From: Ammoniphilus resinae
GTDB taxonomy: Bacteria > Bacillota > Bacilli > Aneurinibacillales > RAOX-1
Direction of reading: 5' to 3'
Assembly: GCF_017873965.1 (NCBI RefSeq)
Contig: NZ_JAGGKT010000019.1
Span: forward strand, 1-64,000
Length of the DNA: 64,000 bases
The position numbers and the translations under genes were made by a program. A model generated the notes under the pieces. The model worked only from the letters and a program-made list of their open reading frames with translations. It was not told the origin of the DNA and did no database searches. Below, in pieces: positions 7,767 to 16,248 of this stretch. Position 1 is the first letter of the stretch. Each line of letters starts with the position of its first letter.

Positions 7767-8639
7767 TTATCCTCTTAACTCCACTATTTTATAAACCCCT
7801 TCACGAGGTCCAAAATACTTTACACTTTCAGACGCGACGAGGGTTGCTTTCTCCATTGCCGTACAGAACGGTAATCCTTCATGAAAACGATAGTAGCAAA
7901 AGGCACCATGTAAGACATCCCCAGCTGCCAAAGTATCAATAGCCTCTACTTTTGGGACATGGATCAAACCTTGATTGGCGTTTTCATACCAATAGGTATC
8001 GTTTTCACCGTCTGTAATGGCGATATTTTTTACATTGGTTTCTTGCAAAAAGGTTAATAGATCTCCTTCTGGTGGCCTGCAATTTACAGAAGCGATGACC
8101 TCATCAGCCAAAGCTAGGCATGTTGGAAAATGCGGTTTCCAGGATCCTGGGTCTAATACAATCTCTTTTCCGAGTTTTCTAGATTTCTTCAAAAAGTCAA
8201 TGGTTACTTCTGGGAGATTGCAATCTGAAAAGCAAAAACTTGCTTCAGAGATGTACTTTTCATACCCTGTTTCTTCAGAAATGGAAAACTGCTGCTGTCC
8301 ACTCCAAATCGTGCGAGTTGCCTTTTCTGTATTGACGAACACACTAGAAATACTAGGTAAAAGCTCAGATCCCTCTGCTAAATCGACGATATTAACCTGA
8401 TACATCTCTAAAAACTCCGACTTCATGGCTTTGGCAATGGTGGTATCTCCAAGGCAAGTGACTATTGTTGCATCTCCACCTAAAATAGCATACGTGATCG
8501 CAGCATTTGCAGCAGGTCCACCAATAAAGGTTTGAAAATGATTTGTTTTACTTTTGAAGTTTTCTTGTGGAAAATCACTTTGGTAATAGGTAATGTCTAG
8601 ATTTGTTAAACCCGCAAATATCCCCTTCACCCTATTCAT
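7767..8639 (-). CDS. PfkB family sugar kinase (FrlD-like)
   Basis: 290 residues with the ribokinase/PfkB signatures: the N-terminal GGPAANAA substrate motif (about residues 40-47) and the C-terminal DTLAAGDVLHGAF motif carrying the catalytic Asp (about residue 240). It transfers ATP phosphate to a sugar or nucleoside hydroxyl. The overall look recalls fructosamine 6-kinase-like members, but the substrate cannot be fixed. It is divergent from the truncated NCS2 permease. A conserved promoter module lies 28-52 bases upstream. Confidence 0.8.
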   Translation of the reverse strand: MNRVKGIFAGLTNLDITYYQSDFPQENFKSKTNHFQTFIGGPAANAAITYAILGGDATIVTCLGDTTIAKAMKSEFLEMYQVNIVDLAEGSELLPSISSVFVNTEKATRTIWSGQQQFSISEETGYEKYISEASFCFSDCNLPEVTIDFLKKSRKLGKEIVLDPGSWKPHFPTCLALADEVIASVNCRPPEGDLLTFLQETNVKNIAITDGENDTYWYENANQGLIHVPKVEAIDTLAAGDVLHGAFCYYRFHEGLPFCTAMEKATLVASESVKYFGPREGVYKIVELRG

Positions 8640-8666
8640 TTTCTCCTCTACTCCATTCCTTGCCTA

Positions 8667-8691
8667 TTTTTCTTACTCCTAGTTTACCACA
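8667..8691 (-). promoter_or_regulatory. Conserved promoter-like module, copy 2
   Basis: Minus-strand TGTGGTAAACTAGGAGTAAG plus A-run upstream of the PfkB kinase. The leader that follows (AGGCAAGGAATGGAGT) also resembles the pirin leader (AGGCAAAGAACGGAGT), so the whole 5' region is shared. Confidence 0.5.
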
Positions 8692-8741
8692 CCGGTTTTG
8701 GGAGATAATGGATGACAGTAAATAGAAATTTGGTGGACATC

Positions 8742-9257
8742 ATGAAACACTTCTTTCAACTTACTGAACGAAATACGTCCTATAAACAGGAAACACTTGC
8801 GGGACTGACGACCTTTCTATCTATAGCCTATATATTAATTGTCAATCCACTCATTCTTAGCCAGTCGGGGATGGTAAAGGGAGCTGTATTTACCGCAACC
8901 GCATTAACAGCAATCATTGGTTCGCTCCTGATCGGCATACTCAGTAATTATCCCATTGCTATTGCTCCAAGTATGGGCCTTAATTCTTTTTTTACGTTTT
9001 CCGTATGTATTGGGATGGGAATCGCTTGGCCAGTTGCCTTAACAGGTGTTTTTGTCGCTAGTATCCTGTTTGTGTTATTAAGTTTATTGAAAATCCGAGA
9101 AAAAATTATTAATACCATTCCATCCGATTTAAAGCATGCCATTGCTTCCGGAATTGGATTTTTCATTGCCTTTATTGGCTTGAAAAACGCCGGAATCATC
9201 GTGTCCAACGAGGCTACCTATATTTCAATTGGAAACTTGCTATCCCCTTTAACGTGA
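8742..9257 (+). pseudogene. NCS2-type nucleobase permease, 3'-truncated
   Basis: Reads 171 residues from the ATG at 8742 (GGTGG five bases upstream). It shows a strong AzgA/PbuG-like start: RNTSYKQETLAGLTTFLSIAYILIVNP, then YPIAIAPSMGLNSFFTFSV. Full-length members have about 430-450 residues and 12 or more spans. This one stops after about five, at SIGNLLSPLT, and a terminator hairpin begins four bases later. The join suggests a deletion that removed the last 60% of the gene but kept its terminator. Transport activity is unlikely. Confidence 0.8.
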
Positions 9258-9260
9258 AAA

Positions 9261-9280
9261 AGAACCCTGGATTGGGTTCT
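9261..9280. terminator. Bidirectional terminator
   Basis: AGAACCC-TGGATT-GGGTTCT followed by TTTT on the plus strand and preceded by AAAAA. It serves the truncated permease and the converging pirin gene, which ends at 9289. Confidence 0.8.
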
Positions 9281-9288
9281 TTTATACT

Positions 9289-10308
9289 TTACCTTTTTTC
9301 CACTCTGCCATCCCAGTGGTGGGCGAATCTTCCGGCATTCCGTTCGTTTACCGGGTCATGGCGCCCCCACTGCCAGCCACCAAATTGGTTTCTTTGGAAT
9401 TCTTCAAATGCGGCTTGAATTTCAACCTTTGAATTCATAACAAAGGGACCATATTGCGCGACTGGCTCGTTCATCGGTTCACCTTCGAGGAGTAAAAGAA
9501 AGCTTTCTTTTGCTCCGTTTGTGATTTCAACTTCTTGATCCCCCGCTAATTTTACCCGATGTGAGGTTAGAATCGTTTCATGATTGATTTGAATGGCATC
9601 TCCTTCATAAAAATAAAGATTACGATTCAACGTCTTCGATACGGCCGGCAAAGTGAAAACCGCCCCTGGCTCCATGCGAATATGCATAATCCCCACATGA
9701 TTCTCTTTATCGTGGGCCCAAGAAGCGCTGTTTGGCTCCAGGCTCTCCACACCATTGACCTTCCCTGCGACTAACCGAACTGTCGTTGTTTTGCCGTTCG
9801 CAGCTTTTTGTTCGATGACAGGAATATCTTCCGCCCATAACATTTTATAATCGGGTACGGCTGATTTACTTTTGGCAGGTAGGTTCAGCCAAATTTGAAA
9901 CAGTTCCAGCGGATTCGGCTTGTCTGAATTCACGAGTGGAAACATTTCCGTATGTTGACATCCACTGCCTGTCGTTAACCATTGGACATCTCCATTACCA
10001 TAACGTCCATACGAACCTTTTGAATCAAAATGGTCAACGGCTCCTTCCAAAACAACGGTTACCGTTTCAAATCCTTTATGTGGATGGGCGGGAAAACCTG
10101 GTACGGATTCACCATGATACATCCGAAAACCGTCACGTCCTTCGAAATCTTGGCCTATGTTTCTACCCGCTAATAAGGCTGGATCCACTCCTTGTTCCTC
10201 ATTTCCAGCAGGATAATGATCCTTATGATACATCGTCACTAAAAAGGGATCTTCCGCTTGCCATTGAAATCCTAATTTTTGAATGCCGAGAATTTTGCCA
10301 TCAGCCAT
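9289..10308 (-). CDS. Pirin family protein
   Basis: 339 residues of cupin fold. The N-terminal pirin domain keeps the metal site: HPHKGFETVTVVLEGAV (about residues 77-93) and TGSGCQHTEMFP (about 113-124), which supply the His/His/His/Glu ligands. A C-terminal pirin domain follows (PVAQYGPFVMNSKVEIQAAFEEF). It is somewhat longer than many pirins. Some homologues have quercetinase activity; others act in stress signalling. The start has GGAGTGAGC upstream and a conserved promoter module. Confidence 0.88.
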   Translation of the reverse strand: MADGKILGIQKLGFQWQAEDPFLVTMYHKDHYPAGNEEQGVDPALLAGRNIGQDFEGRDGFRMYHGESVPGFPAHPHKGFETVTVVLEGAVDHFDSKGSYGRYGNGDVQWLTTGSGCQHTEMFPLVNSDKPNPLELFQIWLNLPAKSKSAVPDYKMLWAEDIPVIEQKAANGKTTTVRLVAGKVNGVESLEPNSASWAHDKENHVGIMHIRMEPGAVFTLPAVSKTLNRNLYFYEGDAIQINHETILTSHRVKLAGDQEVEITNGAKESFLLLLEGEPMNEPVAQYGPFVMNSKVEIQAAFEEFQRNQFGGWQWGRHDPVNERNAGRFAHHWDGRVEKR

Positions 10309-10330
10309 ATGCTCACTCCGTTCTTTGCCT

Positions 10331-10360
10331 TTTTTCTTACTTATAGTTAGTTTACCACAT
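10331..10360 (-). promoter_or_regulatory. Conserved promoter-like module, copy 3
   Basis: Minus-strand TGTGGTAAACTA as at 5576 and 8667, here with four extra bases (ACTA) before TAAGTAAGAAAA. It stands 23-52 bases before the pirin start. Confidence 0.5.
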
Positions 10361-10371
10361 TTATTTAGAAA

Positions 10372-11295
10372 TTACGTTAACGATCCCTTGTAGGCTTTCT
10401 TTAATTCCATAAGATCGAATTTCTTCATTTTTAAAAATGCCTGCGTGACGCACGAAACTTGCTCCGGTGTGCCCTTGCTCAGCATCTCATCCAGCTCCCT
10501 CGGCACGATCTGCCAAGATACACCATACTTATCTTTCAACCAACCGCATTGCTCGGCTTCAGCAACCACAGACAGCTTTTCCCAGTAGTAATCGATCTCT
10601 TCTTGTGTGTCGCAGTTAACCATAAATGAGATCGCCTCGCTAAAACGGAACGAATGGTCCCTCGCGCTATCCATGGCTGCAAACCATTGATTTTCAAGCA
10701 TGAACTCAGCGAACATGATGGTTCCTTCTTTGTCAGGTTCCATCCCTTCAGGATAGCGGGCAATCAGTCCCTGCTTTGCGTTCTTAAATACGGAGAGATA
10801 AAAATGAATCGCCTCTTGCGCTTTACCGCATTGTTCACCAACAAACAAAAACGACGGAATGATCGTGGGCCGCTCTTCTCCTTCTGGATTCGTAAGGATT
10901 AACTGCCACGACAACCCATATTTATCCTGAATCCAACCATACCTCTCACTGAACGGATACTGATCAAGCGGCATTAACACTGTACCACCTTCAGACAATT
11001 TGTTCCAAACCTCATTTAATTTTTCTTCTGCGTCTTTTTCCCGCGATGGGTCAAAATTAACCATGAAAGAGACCGACGGATTCAACTTAAAAAAAGGACC
11101 ACCACTGATGGCCACAAACTGCTGCCCCCACAACTCAAAAGAAACGATATCGCTGTCGCCTGATGGTGTGTTGTGGAGTGTTGTGACATTCGTAATTTTT
11201 GCGTCTGGGAATATGGAAGCGTAAAACTCGGCTGCTTCCTTTGCCTCCTTGTCGTACCATAAATGGGAAACGATTTTTTGATTAGAATTTGGCAT
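10372..11295 (-). CDS. Duplicated PhnB-like VOC protein
   Basis: 307 residues from the ATG at 11295 (GGAGG eight bases upstream); the longer frame to 11358 runs through the promoter. Two tandem 3-demethylubiquinone-9 methyltransferase-like (PhnB) modules are visible. The first starts KIVSHLWYDKEAKEAAEFYASIF and the second PSFLFVGEQCGKAQEAIHFYLSVF, each followed by WQL/WQI and a GVSWQIVP-type end. Despite the domain name these are not usually methyltransferases. Substrate is unknown. Confidence 0.85.
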   Translation of the reverse strand: MPNSNQKIVSHLWYDKEAKEAAEFYASIFPDAKITNVTTLHNTPSGDSDIVSFELWGQQFVAISGGPFFKLNPSVSFMVNFDPSREKDAEEKLNEVWNKLSEGGTVLMPLDQYPFSERYGWIQDKYGLSWQLILTNPEGEERPTIIPSFLFVGEQCGKAQEAIHFYLSVFKNAKQGLIARYPEGMEPDKEGTIMFAEFMLENQWFAAMDSARDHSFRFSEAISFMVNCDTQEEIDYYWEKLSVVAEAEQCGWLKDKYGVSWQIVPRELDEMLSKGTPEQVSCVTQAFLKMKKFDLMELKKAYKGSLT

Positions 11296-11320
11296 AGTCA
11301 TCCTCCTGTTCCTTCTACTT

Positions 11321-11365
11321 CCATTTGCTACCAAGTATATCTGTTGCTTAATGAGCAATTCAAGC
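11321..11365 (-). promoter_or_regulatory. Promoter region of second VOC gene
   Basis: Minus strand: TTGAAT, 18-base spacer, TATACT, then GGTAGCAAATGGAAG. Aligns without gaps to 7659-7703 with six differences in 45 bases. Confidence 0.55.
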
Positions 11366-11499
11366 CGATAGTTAGAATATTATGCTTTTTTAATAGAAAA
11401 CCGGCAGATTTGAGAATTCCCGCGTTTATTTTGCAGCGCAGGTCCTTTATATAGGCGGAATATACCCCTGCCAGTACCGGATGGATGGTCTCGCGAAAA

Positions 11500-11757
11500 A
11501 TGACCGTAAATACTTTAAAAATGACCGTAAACCCTACAAAAACGATCGTATATACAGAGGATTGACTGGCTTTTAATAAAGTTCTTGTAAAAATCTCATT
11601 AGATTAAAGTGTGGTTGAAATCTTTTTAACAATAACCAACAGATACCCCTCACTCCCCTTTCAAATCCCACCTGAAACATGATTTTTGACAGTAATGATC
11701 CAAAAAATGACAGTAAAGGTGATAAAACCGACCATAAATGCATGGAAAACGACCGTA
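11500..11757. repeat. 21-bp phased repeat array (GACCGTA family) with central spacer
   Basis: GACCGTA or close variants occur at 11502, 11523 and 11544. After a spacer of about 135 bases they recur at 11688, 11709, 11730 and 11751. Spacing is exactly 21 bases within each block, with the same 3+4 plan as the array at 6541. The spacer contains ATACCCCTCACTCCCC. The stretch 11296-11852 otherwise holds only the VOC promoter. Confidence 0.8.
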
Positions 11758-11852
11758 AACTTGAAAGGTCTATTCAGAAGGAAAATCAAACACCTATATT
11801 TGCCTATGCGAGTATCTTATTGTTGAAATGCTTAATGATACGGGGGGTCTTT

Positions 11853-12635
11853 GTGGGGTATTTTGTTAATGTAGAGCCTGGGGTCAATTTGTATGTCGAA
11901 GATATCAATCCCGGAGGCAGGAAGACGATTGTGTTTCTACATGGTTGGCCGTTAAGCCATAAACAGTTTGAGTATCAGTTTAATGTTCTTCCCTCCATGG
12001 GGTATCGTTGTATTGGTATTGACTGGAGAGGGTTCGGGATGTCGGATAAACCGATGAACGGCTACAATTTTGATCGATTGGCCGATGATATCCGAACAAT
12101 AGTCGGTGTCCTTCAATTACACGACTTCACACTCGTTGGTCACTCCACAGGTGGGTCGATCGCGATTCGCTATCTGTCCCGCTATAATGGGTACGGAGTA
12201 TCTAAGCTTGTTCTGATCGATGCGGCGGCTCCTATAGGTTTTACAGCAGAAACCGCTGACCGATTGCTTAATGAATCGTTAAATGACCGTCCTAAAATGA
12301 TGCGGGATGTAACAGAAACCTTTTTCTTTCAGTATATATCAGGCCCGTTCTCAGACTGGTTTTTTCAATTGGGAATGCAGGCAGCAGGATGGTCGACTGC
12401 AGCAATCATTGTTACTCTAAGAGATGAGCAGTTATATGCAGATTTGCCAAAACTCTCTGTCCCTACTTTAATCGTTCACGGCATTCATGACAAAGTCATT
12501 CCATTTGTCCAAGCACAGGAACTCAATCAAAAAATAAGAAATTCACAGCTTGTCCCCTTTCAATACAGCGGACATGGTCTGTTCTGGGAAGAACATGAAA
12601 AGTTTAACCAGCTATTGCAGCAATTTATTGGTTGA
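11853..12635 (+). CDS. Alpha/beta hydrolase (chloroperoxidase/esterase-like)
   Basis: I chose the GTG at 11853 (GGGGGG just upstream), giving 260 residues and a family-like start (GYFVNVEPGVNLYVEDINPGG). The longer frame from 11679 reads through the repeat array. The oxyanion-hole HGWP, nucleophile elbow GHSTGGS (about residue 98), late Asp in GIHDKVI and catalytic His in SGHGLFWEE are all present. The layout is that of non-haem chloroperoxidase-like hydrolases. Substrate is unknown. Confidence 0.8.
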   Translation: MGYFVNVEPGVNLYVEDINPGGRKTIVFLHGWPLSHKQFEYQFNVLPSMGYRCIGIDWRGFGMSDKPMNGYNFDRLADDIRTIVGVLQLHDFTLVGHSTGGSIAIRYLSRYNGYGVSKLVLIDAAAPIGFTAETADRLLNESLNDRPKMMRDVTETFFFQYISGPFSDWFFQLGMQAAGWSTAAIIVTLRDEQLYADLPKLSVPTLIVHGIHDKVIPFVQAQELNQKIRNSQLVPFQYSGHGLFWEEHEKFNQLLQQFIG

Positions 12636-12744
12636 TCGTCTCATTGGATATCAAAGAGCTCAACGAAGCTCCCCAAAAATAAGCGGAGGAAATCCGCTTA
12701 TTTTTAAAAAATGCTTGAAAAAGGCCAGAATAGACGGAGAAAAT

Positions 12745-14308
12745 CAGGCTGTTGAGAAAGTGGTTTTAAGCAATCCAATTCTGCTTGTTCCAGGAGGAGC
12801 AATTTCGAATTAGATAAGTGAAATGAGTAAAACAGAGAGAATTTTCCTGTTGAGATTGCTTGGCTAGGTGCCGAGCAATCTTCTTTAGGTTTTGTGCCAC
12901 TGCCGTCATAAGTGCTTGTTCCTGCGTCTTTTCTTTTCCCCGGAACCGGCAACGGCGAAGCCCGTGGAGTGTTTTAGCATCCGCAAAGCTTCGCTCTATA
13001 GTTTGGCAACGTAATTGGTATATGGCATTTCCGACCTCACTTTTGCGGTTTTGGACCACTTTTTCCTTGTACGTTTCCCATACATGGCGTTGAATAGTCC
13101 TTTGTTTATTCGCACTTGAGGTACATTGTTTTAAGAAAGGGCATTCCTTGCATACGTCCGAGTCCGACCGATACTCTTTATACCCCTGGCGGTTCGTTGT
13201 AGCGTAGGGTAGTGTTTGGCCGGCGGGGCAAGCATAGGCATCGTGTTCCTCGTCGTAAGTAAATTGGGATTTGGAAAACTTGCCTTCCGTGTCAGCGGCG
13301 TTGCGCTCTGCAATGACAGGGAAAAGGTTCATATCAAGGGTCCCTTTACAAATGTGAGGCGTCATGTAACCCGAGTCCAAAGCTACTGATTCCAAGGTCC
13401 CTGCGAAACCGAATCTTTCAATCTGACTCTTCAACCGTTCCAAATAAACAGTTGCATCGTTGACGTTACCGGGCGTCACGAATACATCCGTAATAATATT
13501 GAATTTGTGATCGACAGTACGATGATCCAAATAGAAAAAACCTTCAGGTTTTCCCTTCCGCTTCATAAATCCGCATTCAGGATCTGTCGTACTTTTTTTC
13601 AATTTCTTTTCTGTCGGTTCCTCCCCGGCTGGAGGTAAGGGCTTTTTTTCGTGTGCTTCACGATCCTCGTTCACTGCTTTTTCGAGTTCTTGCAAATACT
13701 CGTGCGGTTGATCTTTCACCACCTGCATAGTATAAGCATTTTTGTTGGCATTGGCCTGGATATGCGTGGAGTCTGAAATGAGGAGACGACCAGCCACCAT
13801 ATGATGGTGAATTGCTAAATGAACCACCTCATCAAAGATTTCCTCAAAGACGGTTGTACCTTTAAACCGGTTATTTCGATTCCAACTGATCGTTGAATGA
13901 TCAGGTACAGGATCTGCAAAACTCAATCCTAAAAACCATCTGTACGCAGCATTCGGGATGATTTCTTGCTCCAACTGTCTTTCAGAGCGGATGCCATAGA
14001 GATATCCAATGAGCATCATTTTGAACAGTACAACCGGATCAAGTGAAGGTCTTCCTTTGGTTTCACTGTAGAAGGGACGCACTTTTTCTTTGATGAAGGA
14101 AAAGTCTACGTGTTCATTAATTAACCTAAGGAGGTGCTTCTCAGGAACTAATAACTCTATATCTACCAGTTCAAGTTGGCTCGTTTTAGATTGAGTAGAA
14201 TTCGTGCGATTTAGCAAGATAGTCACGCCTTCCAGGTATTTTCTATACCTAAATTATACCACATTAACGCGTTAATCTTGTATAAAAAGTGACTTTCTCA
14301 ACAGCCTG
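12745..14308 (-). mobile_element. IS1182-family insertion sequence, complete
   Basis: 1564 bp, bounded by perfect 17-base inverted repeats CAGGCTGTTGAGAAAGT (12745-12761 and complement 14292-14308). It is flanked by a 7-base direct repeat AGAAAAT (12738-12744 and 14309-14315), read as the target duplication. It carries one intact transposase on the minus strand. The insertion is in the second unit of a palindrome array. Confidence 0.92.
12766..14226 (-). CDS. IS1182-family transposase
   Basis: 486 residues, full length for the family. The N-terminal transposase domain (VDIELLVPEKHLLRLINEHVDFSFI; GRPSLDPVVLFKMMLIGYLYGIRSERQLEQE) is followed by a DDE-type catalytic core. That core includes SDSTHIQANANK, a DSGYM motif and a late ERSFADAKTLHGLRRCRFRG region carrying the Glu. 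A cysteine cluster (CxxCPFLKQC) lies near residue 360. GGAAGG stands seven bases before the ATG. No frameshift is seen, so the element could be active. Confidence 0.93.
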   Translation of the reverse strand: MTILLNRTNSTQSKTSQLELVDIELLVPEKHLLRLINEHVDFSFIKEKVRPFYSETKGRPSLDPVVLFKMMLIGYLYGIRSERQLEQEIIPNAAYRWFLGLSFADPVPDHSTISWNRNNRFKGTTVFEEIFDEVVHLAIHHHMVAGRLLISDSTHIQANANKNAYTMQVVKDQPHEYLQELEKAVNEDREAHEKKPLPPAGEEPTEKKLKKSTTDPECGFMKRKGKPEGFFYLDHRTVDHKFNIITDVFVTPGNVNDATVYLERLKSQIERFGFAGTLESVALDSGYMTPHICKGTLDMNLFPVIAERNAADTEGKFSKSQFTYDEEHDAYACPAGQTLPYATTNRQGYKEYRSDSDVCKECPFLKQCTSSANKQRTIQRHVWETYKEKVVQNRKSEVGNAIYQLRCQTIERSFADAKTLHGLRRCRFRGKEKTQEQALMTAVAQNLKKIARHLAKQSQQENSLCFTHFTYLIRNCSSWNKQNWIA

Positions 14309-14460
14309 AGAAAATACCCCTATTTTTTAAAAACATAAGGGTGATAGCGTTTTCAAACAAGCTTAAACGGAAATTCTCCGCTTATTTTACCCCTTTTATC
14401 TACTTTTTTAAAAATAAGCGGAAAAACGCCGTCTATCAAATGCTAAGATAACTCTCTTAC

Positions 14461-14667
14461 TCATTTCTCTACAAGCCTCGCTACGTCTTCCCCACACTTT
14501 TTGCATTTTCCCTTGAGTAGAACTCCGAGTTTATCGTCATGAATCGTATACTTAACGATTGTAGTCACTCCACAAGTAGAGCAATAAACATTGTTTACAA
14601 CAATTTCTTGTATGTCTTTAGGTAGCTTCGCCCATTTCTGTGCGGCTTTGAAATCTATCACTGTCAC
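14461..14667 (-). CDS. Small zinc-ribbon-like protein
   Basis: 68 residues from a GTG with GGGGGA upstream. Two CxxC pairs (CSTCG near residue 29 and CKKCG near residue 56) suggest one bound zinc in a rubredoxin-like knuckle. The N-terminal part (FKAAQKWAKLPKDIQEIVVNNVYC) is helical. Function is unknown. It starts 12 bases downstream of the hemY stop on the same strand, so it is probably the second gene of that operon. Confidence 0.65.
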   Translation of the reverse strand: MTVIDFKAAQKWAKLPKDIQEIVVNNVYCSTCGVTTIVKYTIHDDKLGVLLKGKCKKCGEDVARLVEK

Positions 14668-14678
14668 GAGAAATCCCC

Positions 14679-16088
14679 CTAGTGTAAGGTAATTTGTGTT
14701 ATTGAATTATACATTTGAATAATCTTCCGCGCAGAATTTATCCCGTTTTCCATACAGTCTGGGATCCCCACTCCGTAATAAGAACAGCCGGCAAGGAAGA
14801 TGCCTGGGTAGTTGAGTTCCATTTTCCTTTCCAGTGCTTTGACACTTTGCGGATGGGTAATGAGGTAGTTGGGCATTTGGTCGGTCCACTTCGTGACTTC
14901 ACTGACGACAGGCTCTGCGTGAATCCCCATTGCACTCGAAAGATCGCCAAGCGCAACCTGAAGAAGCTCTTCCTCATTCATTTCTTTTAACAAAGCGAAG
15001 GATGGATGGCTGCTTTTATAAAAGAGTCGAACAAGCAGATTTCCGGATTTTGAGGTATGCTCCCATTTCCGACTTGTCCAGGTACAGGCGTTGCAGGATA
15101 ATTCATCTGTAGTTGCGGTGATGAAGCCTGTTCCATCCGCAGGAAGCACGTTGTCAGGCACATCAAACCCTATATACACACTAATCAATGAGCTGTTTTT
15201 CAATCCTGCAAATTCTTCTTTAAGGTACGAATCTTCCAAAATGACTTCCGCAGCTGTGTGCGGAATACTAAGGACTACATAATCTGCTTCAATGATTTTT
15301 TGACTGTTGAGATGCACTTGATACCGGTCGTCAACCTTTCCGATTCGATCTACTTTCGTATTCTTTAAAATCTCAACATCACAAAGCTTTTCCTCAAAGG
15401 CATCCACCATGGAGCTTAACCCCTTTGCAAAAGAAAGGAACTTCTTCTCCCCGCCTTTAAATTTCTGTTTATTGGCTTCGAGCCCTTTGATGATGCTTCC
15501 GTATTGCTCTTTATAATCGATCAAATATGGAAGGGTGGATGCGAGGGTTAACTCACTTAGCTTCCCGGAATAGACGCCGGATAGAACAGGGGCAATCTGT
15601 TTTTCAACCAACTCTGTCCCGAGAAAATGCTCCAAGAAAGCACCCACCGAATCTTCTTTGGTGAATGTTTCATTTTTTGTGTAAAAATCCTTCAGTGCCT
15701 CGACCTTTCCTTCAGCAGAGACAAGCGTGCTCTTCGCCAATGATTCAATGCTAGCGGGAATACCGAAGACGGCATCCTCTGGAATGGGCTTTAATTGACC
15801 TTCCGCGTATATAAAGGATTGGCCTGTTGCATTGTAGACGATTTCCTCTTTTAAACCCAGTTCTTCGATCAAGCTCATGGTTTCTATTTTACGGGCGACA
15901 ATGGAATCGGCTCCTGCTTCCATCAAGAATCCACTTTGTTTTACTGTGCGAATTTTGCCACCAAGCTGACCGGCCGCTTCTGTCAAAACGAGTCTGACCT
16001 CTGCCCCGGTTTCAGTCTTCCATTTTTGTAATTCATACATCGCAGCTAGCCCTGTAATACCGCCACCGACCACTACAATTGTTTTCAC
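14679..16088 (-). CDS. hemY: Protoporphyrinogen/coproporphyrinogen III oxidase
   Basis: 469 residues from the GTG at 16088 (GAGGTGG upstream), close to the 470 of Bacillus HemY (CgoX). The FAD-binding VVVGGGITGLAAMYEL opens the protein. Later landmarks are EAGADSIVARK, a GVYSGKLSELTL segment and the C-terminal FLAGCSYYGVGIPDCMENG. In Gram-positive bacteria this oxygen-dependent flavoenzyme oxidises coproporphyrinogen III to coproporphyrin III. It stands apart from other haem genes here. Confidence 0.92.
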   Translation of the reverse strand: MKTIVVVGGGITGLAAMYELQKWKTETGAEVRLVLTEAAGQLGGKIRTVKQSGFLMEAGADSIVARKIETMSLIEELGLKEEIVYNATGQSFIYAEGQLKPIPEDAVFGIPASIESLAKSTLVSAEGKVEALKDFYTKNETFTKEDSVGAFLEHFLGTELVEKQIAPVLSGVYSGKLSELTLASTLPYLIDYKEQYGSIIKGLEANKQKFKGGEKKFLSFAKGLSSMVDAFEEKLCDVEILKNTKVDRIGKVDDRYQVHLNSQKIIEADYVVLSIPHTAAEVILEDSYLKEEFAGLKNSSLISVYIGFDVPDNVLPADGTGFITATTDELSCNACTWTSRKWEHTSKSGNLLVRLFYKSSHPSFALLKEMNEEELLQVALGDLSSAMGIHAEPVVSEVTKWTDQMPNYLITHPQSVKALERKMELNYPGIFLAGCSYYGVGIPDCMENGINSARKIIQMYNSITQITLH

Positions 16089-16248
16089 GATATGCCACCT
16101 CTTTATGCCGAATCTCGTTTCATTAAGAATAACATTCTTGCCAGTCATTTGCTAATACTGAAGGCTACGTCAGTTGCAATAAACTTTTCTTGTACGAAGA
16201 ACTAAGTCATAATATGGAAATACTTAAATATAGAGAAGGAGGTTTTTT

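Larger units (their letters stand above)
12678..14436. repeat. ATAAGCGG palindrome array, split by an IS element
   Basis: Units start at 12678 and 12729 and, right of the insertion, at about 14362 and 14413. With the IS and one copy of its target duplication removed, the spacings are 51, 62 and 51 bases. This is the same as in the intact array at 59679-59868. The first unit is the hairpin AATAAGCGGAGGA...TCCGCTTATT. Confidence 0.8.

Noticed and set aside
11679-11852. Longer N-terminus for the alpha/beta hydrolase
   Set aside because: The extra residues are encoded by the 21-bp repeat array; homologous proteins start near the GTG at 11853.
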